NCBI GenBank assembly: GCA_016271365.2
Contig: CM057453.1
Coordinates: 1,090,141,001-1,090,205,000 of the forward strand
Length of the DNA: 64,000 bases
Source of the DNA: Neoceratodus forsteri
Lineage: Eukaryota > Chordata > Ceratodontiformes > Ceratodontidae
Direction of reading: 5' to 3'
Position 1 is the stretch's first letter. Each line of letters begins with the position of its first letter. Made by a program: the position numbers and the translations under genes. Shown here piece by piece: positions 55,660 to 64,000 of the stretch. The notes under the pieces are model-generated. The model was not told the DNA's origin. It saw nothing but the letters and a program-made list of their open reading frames with translations, and made no database searches.

Positions 55660-58600
55660 TCATGGTGGCACCAGTCTATCCACTTCATGTTGGTCTTCCT
55701 TATATATCTCTACAACAAAAGAACAATGGTTAACAGATTAATTAAATTTGCTAAGGGGGTTCCAGATATGTTTCCAAACTACCAGTTATTTATGAAACAT
55801 ATATAATGTCTTTTTTTCAATTTTCATAAGATCGGACATCAAATTGGCCTACTGGACATAACTCAGGGGGGGGATTAGAGTCCTTCCATTTCTGTAAAGT
55901 ACACTTATTAACAATGGTGATACTTAGTTGTAAAAATGTTGTCTGAGCTAATGTAAGAGGGCCATTTTTGTTGTACCCTAATAAAATAAGTAACCTGTCT
56001 GCCTTCAGTTGGGCTTCCATGGTCTTTGATATTTTGTTTGAAAAATTTTTTCCCAAAATGACTTCGGCTTGGGACAGTCTGCAAGCATATCCTTAATGTT
56101 AGCGTCGTTAAAATTGCAAGGTGAACAATATCTTTAAATATTTGCATAAATTTTATGTAATTTACTTGGGATGTAATACGTTCTCCGCATAATGTTATAT
56201 TTAATTTGTTTTAATTTGGTAGAGAATTGTATTCTTGAACAGAAGTTGTACAATAGCTTTTCATTCTGTATTAAATTTTGTCTAATTCCGTTTCCCATTT
56301 GGCCTACAATGTGTTTAAAGCCATTAAAGTAAATTCTTGAAATTATTTTTTTCCTAATGAGTCAGACAGTATAAGGGAGTGGATTTGTGATTAAGTAAAA
56401 GCATTTCAAAAACCATTTTGTTCACATAATCCCTCTGTTGAAAGTATCTTAATAGATACTGGTTTGGGATGTGGTATTCTGCCTGCAACTGAGTAGAGGT
56501 TTTAAATACTTGATTCTGAAAACATTGCCCCAAGTTGGTGAGGCCATGAGAATGCCAGTGCTTTAATTATAGTGCAAAATTTGAAGGTTTAAATTTATAA
56601 TTACAGAATAACGGCGTGTCTGGTCCAATAGTTGTTATTCGCTTAATTTTGTGATTAATCTTTTTCCACGTCACATATGTAGCTACAGTGGAAGTTAATA
56701 ACTCTTTGAGTGTAACTTTCAGTAAACCCAAAAACAGCAATTCTGATAAAGTTTCTATATTGTGTTTTATTTAGCTCAAGTACAGAATTTACTGAAAGAG
56801 GGTTTCTGAACCAATCTTGAGCTTGACTGAGTTGTCCAGCGTAATAATGTAACTGTAAATTTGGTAGACCTAGAACCCCTTCACATTTAGGTAGCATTAG
56901 GGTCGGTAAAGATTTTCCAGGTATTTTGTCCCTCCAAATAAGCTTAGTAATATTTCTGTTCAGATTCTTACCAAAAAACTGCCTGGAGCAGTAACAGATA
57001 AAGACTGAAAAAGAAAGTGAACCTTTAGAAGAATAGCCATTTTAATCCCATTTATCCTGCCTGTGAGTCCAAGGTAGTGAGACCCACCTTTAAGTTCTTG
57101 CAGTAATGGAATATAATTTAGTTTATATAGATCGTTAATAGATTTAGAAATTTTTACTCCTAAATATTTAATTGCTGGTGGTTCTGCTGGGGGCCTGAGT
57201 GGGCAAAACTAAAAATGATTATTTAAGCCAAGCCACAGAAAAGTTACAGTTTTGACCAGTTTATTTTATAGCCCGATACGTGGCCAAATTTTTCTACTAA
57301 AGTATATAGCTGTCCTAATGAGTTGTCTGAGATTGTAATTAAAATATAATGTGTGTATAGGCATACATTATATTCATTATTATTAATATCTATGCCCTTT
57401 ATAAGAGGGTCAGTCCTTATCACTATGGTCAAGGGTTCTGAGGCTGTGGCAAAAAGGATCCCTGTCAGGTACCTCATGACACTGATATTTTTGCAGAGAG
57501 GTTGCGATTAGTCCTGATCTGTGCCCTTGGTTTCAAATACAGCAGCCTTATCCAAGTAAGGAACTTGGGTCCAAAGCCCATTTTGCACAACACTGCATGC
57601 ATATAGTCCCGTTCCACCTCATTGAATGCTTTTTCTGCATCCAGTGTAAGGAGAATGATATCTGAGTGCCTGGCATGTTCTGTTCTATTAATCACTCTGC
57701 AGATATTGACATTAAGCTGTCTGCCCTTAACAAAACCTATTTGGTCTGAATATAAAAGTAATAGAGTGATTACGTCAAGTCTATTGGCCAACACATTAGC
57801 AAAGATTTTCATATCAGAGTTCAGTAATGATATCGGTCTATATGATGAGCATAACTCAGGGTCTTTATCTTTGTTCACAAACATGGATATATTTGTGTCG
57901 TAAAAGGAGTCTGGTAGCACTCTCATATTAATTATGTTGTTAAATACGGTGGTTAGCCTGGGTGCTAAGTGTGCCCCAAGTTTCTTAAAATATCAGTAGG
58001 GATCCCACCAGACCCCGGGGCTTTACCAGAAGTTATTTTGTTTTATAGCATTGTGAACCTCTACAATAGAAAAAGGCCTGTCTAATTCTTGAATCTGGTC
58101 CAGAGTTAATCTAGGTAAATTCATGTTGGTAAGAAATTGCACAGTTCCATATGGTGAAAGTTGTCTGTCAGAGGTGTATAAATGCGTATAATATTACAAA
58201 AAAGGCCTATTGATCTGTTCTGGAGTTATCACTCTAGTGCCATTTAAATTATATATTGAGCTGATTAACTTATCAGCTTGTTCTTGTTTTATTAGGCAAA
58301 GCATCAGTTTTTCTGGTCTATCAAATGTTATAATAATATGACCTGGATTTTAATAATTGATATTCTGCTTTTTTAGTACTGACCAGATTGTATTGAGTTT
58401 TAACCCGAGTTATAGCCTGGAATAATAGATCTGAGGGGTGGATTTCATATAGTTGATTGAGGTCTTTTAGTTTTTGTTTTAAACTGTCTAGTTGTGAATT
58501 AATGCCTTTATATTTGCTTGTAGTATATGACATGGAGATGCCCTGCAAATAATTAACTCAGATTTATCAATAGGAGAATCTTGGAATTTCTTGGTTTAAG

Positions 58601-59160
58601 ATTGTAATGAATTCTTCATTAATTATGGTAGGATCAAGATGCCATAAAATAGTTTTTTTCCCCCGAGTTTAGTTTCAGTTTTAGAGTAATAGGAGCATGG
58701 TCCAAAATTATATCATGATATTGGGAATCTATAATACTATGAAGTATGTCAGAGGATACCAAGAAAAAGTCTGTGCATGAGGACATTTGATGCACTGGAG
58801 AAAAATAGGAATAATTTATCGCATTTAGGGTTTTATATCTCCAGGGATCTTTTAGACTTCGAGACTTTCATAGCATTTTTAATAATTGTGGTTGATGTGG
58901 AAGTTTTATTAAATGGCCCCCTTAGAGTTGTCTAATATATGGTTTAGTATTGGATTAAAATCACCTCTAATCAAATAGAGTGTTGAGAAAGGCACCAAAT
59001 TAAAAAAAAAAAAATTCAGAGAAAAGTAATGATAGAGATTTACCACCATAAAAGATTGGCCAGGTGTAATTATCTCTTGACTAACATATCTTCCCTTTAG
59101 TGTCTTTGTAAGGATCTTCCTAAATTTATCATACCATTTTTCCTAATACAGAGAGCTACC
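55660..59160 (-). mobile_element. L1/Tx1-group LINE ORF2, minus strand, decayed
   Basis: Minus-strand pieces run in order. First comes endonuclease C-terminal sequence near 58,860-58,690 (YHDIILDHAPITLKLKL). Then a linker (58,548-58,321), KTPGSGGIP-type sequence near 58,005, and RT at 57,926-57,474 (SYRPISLLNSDMKIFANV, QIGFVKGRQ, LLTLDAEKAFNEVERDY). Then the weak remains of the active-site region at 57,477-57,244, and the C-terminal region down to ~55,800. These are L1-group features (D-x-EKAF in RT). Frames are broken many times. The 3' boundary is not certain. Confidence 0.8.
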
Positions 59161-59274
59161 TCTCTAGCAGTGGAAGGAGGGGGAAAAAAGCAGAGCCTGG
59201 GCCATACTTCTTTTGAAAGACACTGAAGTCTCTTTGGAAAAAAATGGGTTTCTGTAATAATAACATGTCTGTCC

Positions 59275-60880
59275 TTTTCCTGTTAACATAAAACACCTGG
59301 AGAAGGGAATCCCGTTTGTCTACCCAAAACTGTCTGTTATGCTGACGACAGGCACGTTTCTGATAAGTTGTGGAGCACACCTGACAGACAACAGAGCCCA
59401 CAGGTTTTGGTCACACTGGGAGTCCTGACACTGTAACAGCATGCCGGAGCTCCATGCAGCGCATCTGGCTCTGATGACATTTGTTCCACTGATTCGGGGT
59501 CAGGTTGTTCAACCACGAACATGACCACTATGTTCTAACTAAACAGACAGGGCGGAATGCACTTCTTTCCCTTGTGTTAGGAGGCTCTCCTCACCTGGAC
59601 ACTCATGTGCAGCCTGGGTGCAGATATCCTGGCAATCCGTGTCACAGGAGAAAACAGCTGGCATATGCCATTTTGGTCGGAGAGACATTGCAGGAATGGT
59701 CTCTGCATCAGGAGGTGTTAATCCAACTGTTGTCCCAGTGAGGCACCCTTCTGTTTGCTTCATTGGAGAGTAGAAAACTGAGGCTGTTCTGTGCACACAC
59801 CTCACAGTCCAGGACACTGCTGGGGGATGCCTTTGCAAGGCCTGGACCCGGGCCTTCTGTACATCTTCACTCCCTTCTCCTTGGTCCAGAAGGATGTGGT
59901 CAAGGCCCAGATGATCCCAATAGTCCCAGACTGGCCCAGGCAGTTCTGTATCAGGATCTCCTTAGCTTGAGCAGCAGGCCTCTATGGTAGTTGCATCTCC
60001 ACCCTCATCTGCTGACCAGCTACCAGGTGAAGGTCCAGCACCTGGACCTTCTATCACTGTACCTCTCAGCTTGGCTCCTGAGCGGCTGGGATTTCATGCT
60101 GTGAGCCTTTCAGGCGACATCCTTCATGTTGTGGAGGCCTCCCATAAAGTGTCGATTCACAAATGCATTTAAGTGGAAGACTCTCTCAATCTGGTGCCAA
60201 GGTGAGGTGCTTGAGCCCCTTTCATGCCCCATGGTGAGCATCCTTGACTACCTATGGTCCCTCCCTCAGTTGGGACTGCAAATGACAACCCTTAAAGTCT
60301 CCCATAGGTCATTTCGGAGTTTCAGCTTAACCAGGTGATTAAATTACTGGTAAACTTAACCAGCCTGACCTCGGAGGATGATTGCAGGCTCCATACCCTT
60401 AACCTGTGGAGGGCACAGTCTTACTATGAGGAGTGTACAGCTGGAATTTAGGGTGAAGCTCACCAGCTGTTTGTGACATTTACCGAAGTTGCGCTTGGCA
60501 GATAGTCAGCAAAGCAGGAGATTGTTAGGTGGATTACATCCTGTGTCAAGCTCTGCTATATGTTGTCTTATAGGGAGTCACCCAAGGGGCTTAGGACTCA
60601 TTCCACTAGATCTACTGTGGTCTCAGTGACTACTTCCAGGGATATCCCCATTGCGAAGAAATGCAGGGCTGCAACCTGGAGTAAAGCATACATCTTCATC
60701 TCCTGTTACAGCATTGACCTAATGAGTCATCGGGATGCTGCTTTTGGGTCCCTGGTCCTCCTGTCTCTGTTTGCCATCTTGCATCTTGCCCCTTCCTCTA
60801 GGAGGACTGCTAGAAAACTGTTAAGAGTATGAATAATGAACTGCATCCATGTTGTTAGAAATTTAGGATCTTACTTCGAG
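59275..60880 (+). mobile_element. DIRS 3' half: RNase H and recombinase fragment
   Basis: It starts mid-RNase H (LEKGIPFVYPKLSVMLT, parallel to LQKGIPFVRPELTVILM at 44,880) and continues through VKAQMIPIVPDWP. It covers recombinase to RTHSTRSTVVSVTTSRD, RAATWSKAYIFISCYSID at ~60,590-60,725, ending with LLSLF. These supply the His-x-x-Arg and Tyr motifs. The middle of the recombinase is shortened near 60,320. The following ~100 bases resemble the 3' non-coding zone at 46,737. Many stops. Confidence 0.8.
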
Positions 60881-60889
60881 AGGAAGCTC

Positions 60890-62445
60890 TCTCCGGCAAT
60901 TTTTTCTTCCAGCAGTACCGACATGGGAATGCCCCCCGCTGCCATCAGCTCCACCCCCGGCGTCACCCTATATAAGGGAGGAGTTCCCCATGTGTTCCAG
61001 TTCTTTCCTGCCGCACGGTCAGGGTTCGTTCACTCGGTTACCATCACAGTACTGATCACTTCTACTCCACCAATAAAAAAATGTTTATTTTCGCTACAAC
61101 TTGCTTCTGTGTCCTCTTCTCACCTCAACAAGTGCACTTGTGGGTGACAGATACCCGCCAAAGACGGTCATTCGGCGTACCTTTACTGTTTGGGGCCCGA
61201 CCACGACACCGACGCCTGTCCTTATTGTCAGGCCTTTAATTCGCGTACATGGATCGGCATTAGAAGTCTCTCGTGGCCTGCCTCGCCAAGACCAAACTTG
61301 TCGCCATGGAACGGGCTTCCTTCTCTGGGGAATCTGACCATCCACCCGCCCGCAAGACACACAAGCACCGGGAGCAGGACAGAGGAAGGTCTCACTCCAG
61401 ACACAGGTCTTCGGGCTTGAAATCCGGGTCTTCGGGACATGCATCCCACCTCACGACCCTTAAGCCCTCCTCTGCTGTGACAAAGCCTTCTGAATCTACC
61501 CTCCATCCTCTGAGGGTTCTTCAGCCCGCCAAGAAGTTGACAGGCACAGGTAGGGTCTCCTCCCACTTGGCCTCTTCCTCGAAGGCCGACTTCCGGGAGT
61601 TGAGCAAGGCCTCTGGGTCTTCTGGCAGCACGGCCGCCTCCTTGCCGCCAAAACTGTGTGACTCCAACCGGCACCCGCCCCCGGCTACAGACCGGCGCTC
61701 GGTCAAGAAGTCCGCCAGCCATGAAACCGACTGTCATAAGGCTCATGCCTCAGAAGGACGCCCGTCGGCGCATAAAGATAAGCGGATGCCGAACCGACGT
61801 CTGCCCGTGGCCCCTCCATCCCCTGTTCTGACGACTGTTATTCCACCACCGGTTGTTATTTGCCCGACGCCGGTTACCTTGGTGCCTCCCAATGTCGGCT
61901 TTGACACCCCTTCTCCTCGGTCACCGGTCCGTCTGACGCCAGACCCGACGATGGAGGTGCTGACGCCATCCTGACGTCCCCCCTTAGGCCTACGCTGATC
62001 GACAAGGGCATGGACCCGACGCCAGTACCCCCTGACGGCAGGACTGATGCTGGCTCAGGTGCTCTTCCTCCTCCTACACCCGGTTCACCTAAACTGAACC
62101 TCTCACAAGTAAAGGAGCTTTTCTCCCACTGGTGGGATACTGTTAAGAAGGATCTCCCAGTGGGCGCGCCCCCTCCCACGCCAGTTCCGGTTCCTGACTC
62201 GGTCGATGTTGAACCGGCAGACGGTGGGTCGGAAGAGGAACCCACTCCTAGGAAGCGTGCTAAGAAAACTAGGAGGGCTAAGGCCAGTAGTTCCTCCCGC
62301 TCTCCCTCTCCGGACAGGAAGCACAAAAGGAAGAAACGCAGCCCCTCTCCCTCTTCCACGCTAGACTCCTATGTGGATTCGGACTCTTCAAGTCCTGACT
62401 CCTACATGGAACCAGACCTAGGGGACTTCGAGGTACCTTCTGATG
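60890..62445 (+). mobile_element. DIRS 5' end with gag, head-to-tail with the previous fragment
   Basis: A GC-rich leader with TATATAAGGG at 60,970 is followed by Cys/His-rich LGPDHDTDACPYCQAF (61,190 on). Then come two long frames, 61,273-61,974 (Ser/Lys-rich) and 62,010-62,445. The second has LSQVKELFSHWWDTVKKDL and a basic RS-type stretch (SPSPDRKHKRKKRSPSPSS). Such Ser/Arg-rich, Cys-led gag is usual in DIRS. Codon choice and GC content are much higher than in the surrounding intron, suggesting this is among the younger inserts. RT and recombinase are missing; the copy ends at an L1 ORF1. Confidence 0.65.
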
Positions 62446-63360
62446 GTATCTGCAAAAAACACAAAAATAAGTAAGCCCAGCTATCATTCTCTGGCACTAA
62501 AAAGCGAGACATTTCGGGCCCACAACCGCTGCAGCAGCTGAGCATGGTGGGAACGTCACCATCGGGCAGTCCGGAGGCCGCCGGAACATCTGTAGCAGCT
62601 CAGGAAGCTCCATCATACTCAAACCTGGAGGCCCTGATACAAACACTAAAATTTGACTTAACTCACCTGATGCAGACTGGTTTTGAAAATATTGGGGCGC
62701 AGTTGAGTCACCTTCAGCAAACTGTGAACAGCCTCAGTGATACTGTTGAGGGCCACTCCACTCGCATTGCTGAATTTGAACAGAGGGTCAGTGACCAGGA
62801 AGACACCCATTACCGAGCTGGCACCAGTCTTCATTAGGCACTTAAGGAAATCGAGATGCTGAAGGCCATTGTGGATAACAGTGAAAACCAGGAGAGGAGC
62901 AATAATGTGCGCATCGTGGGTCTCCCCGAGGGCCTGGAGGGAAATGACTGTGTGACCTACATTTTGTCCTGGGTCAAAAGAATGCTGGGCTTACCTGCTG
63001 ATAGAGATTTGGAGATCCAACGGGCGCATCGTTTGCCGAGCCACAAACCAGGGCCGGGGAAGAGACCCCGTCATGTTCAAGTAAAATTTCTGCACTTTCC
63101 TGACCGTTGACTTGTCCTTGAGGCCTCTCGTAAAGTGGGCCAGATAAAAGAGCAGAGCCACCTGGTTAGTATATTCCCGGACTATTCAAGAAAGCTGCAG
63201 ACCGAGTGCCAGGCATTTACCGCGGTGAGGAGGAAACTTCATGAATTAAACTGCCAGTTTTCGTTGCTCTATCCTGCCTGCCTGGTAATCCGGCCTAGGA
63301 ATCGAGAGAGCAGATCCTTTACAGACCCTGAGGTGGCCATGAGATTTATTACATAGGAAC
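62446..63360 (+). mobile_element. L1-group ORF1 (coiled coil, RRM, C-terminal domain)
   Basis: The frames give a heptad-rich segment (FENIGAQLSHLQQTVNSLSD ... IAEFEQRV) with a stop at 62,835. Then comes the RNA-recognition part (RSNNVRIVGLPEGLEG at 62,895 on, LEIQRAHRLPSH), and after another stop near 63,108 the C-terminal domain to 63,355. This order is that of L1 ORF1p. The 5' end may be KKHKNK-x-AQLSFSG at ~62,449, just after the DIRS gag, separated by a TAA at 62,472. Confidence 0.85.
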
Positions 63361-64000
63361 TGGCTCGTCAAGGGGCCGAGGATGCTGGACGGCATTGAAC
63401 CTTTAGTCTGAGTACTCTAGCAGAAACTAGCTAACAAAGTGGAAGGTACTGTGAGATGCTTATACAGGATACCCGAAGCAAGATCTTTTGGGGGAAGGGA
63501 TAAGCTGGACAAATGTTAGTGCCGATTGGTACATTGTGTGACTTTTTGACTCTGCACATTTTGCTTGGGGTTTAAAGTAATGACACGTAAACAGAGGGTC
63601 CAGTTTTGCTACTGCCTTTTGCCTGTAATAATTTTCAATTGTATTTCCAACTGTGGCCCTGGTCTCCCTTGCAGTGAGTCGTTATGCTCCATTCCACTGG
63701 AGGGCTGTGCACTAGGCCAATTCAGGCGTCTGATCTGAGGAGCGCTCTCTTGGTGGTGGGCTGATGTTGGGCCCGGTGAACTGTGCTTAATGCTCGGGGC
63801 CTCCTTACCTGCCCAAGAGTGTACCCTAATGTAGCAGGGATGTAATATAACTCCTGCGATGGGATTAATTATGCCTCTTCCGGTAATACTGGAGGCACCA
63901 TCTACTAGGGGTCTTGATGTGGTGGAGGTGTGGAAGATAAGTGTTAGTGTGGCGGTAGACTGCAGATTTCCTTAGCCTGCAATGGGGTTTCTTCCCAGGC
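63361..64000 (+). mobile_element. Probable L1 inter-ORF sequence
   Basis: The position, directly after ORF1 and on the same strand, suggests the spacer and start of ORF2 of the same L1 copy. No open frame of length is visible before the window ends, so this is an inference from position. Confidence 0.35.

Noticed and set aside
61228..61746. 172-residue minus-strand open frame in the GC-rich region
   Set aside because: Antisense of the DIRS gag frame; Arg/Gly-rich composition is a by-product of GC-rich codons.
1..64000. Endogenous retrovirus sequence
   Set aside because: No long terminal repeats, primer-binding site, protease or envelope-like frames were seen; the retroelements present are LINE and DIRS types.

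Overview
This window is vertebrate nuclear DNA carrying, on the plus strand, most of the coding region of the zinc-finger gene ZNF462, spread over eight coding exons. The start codon lies at 10,042. One giant exon (10,897-16,358) encodes 23 C2H2 fingers. Six short exons follow at 22,085, 22,936, 25,241, 28,578, 52,153 and 54,070. The reading frame can be followed through every junction with consensus splice sites, except exon 1 to exon 2, which is off by one base. The last coding exons lie beyond the right edge, so roughly 2,286 residues are encoded here. ZNF462 is a nuclear chromatin and transcription regulator; a PLDLS CtBP-type docking motif is visible in the giant exon.

The rest is intron filled with transposable elements, and their mix points to an amphibian. 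I favour a caecilian-like genome: introns of several to about 24 kb, abundant DIRS tyrosine-recombinase retrotransposons, CR1, L2-like and L1/Tx1-like LINEs, a Kolobok/T2-like TTAA element and hAT elements. The species is an inference; only the vertebrate assignment is firm.

Layout. 1-10,017: 5' intron with DIRS debris, a ~110-bp minisatellite, a minus-strand L2-like LINE split by a hAT element with perfect 8-bp target duplications, and a CR1 fragment. 10,018-16,358: first two coding exons. 16,359-22,084: intron with a tRNA-derived SINE and an unusual ~2.7-kb inverted-repeat composite (17,565-20,310) holding a dense two-strand array of a short motif. 22,085-28,769: four short exons, with an L1 tail insertion and a 273-bp hairpin between them. 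28,770-52,152: a 23-kb intron with two DIRS copies (one minus, one plus and near full length), a Kolobok-like element, related hairpin elements, a hAT element and two CR1 copies. 52,153-54,206: last two exons seen; one encodes a finger whose first zinc-binding Cys is Arg. 54,207-64,000: intron packed with DIRS and L1 pieces, including a DIRS gag/L1 ORF1 junction.

None of the mobile-element reading frames looks intact end to end. Their order of insertion can be read from target-site duplications and nesting. The best candidates for something undescribed are the 17.6-20.3 kb composite and the hairpin family shared by 37.2 kb and 40.6 kb.
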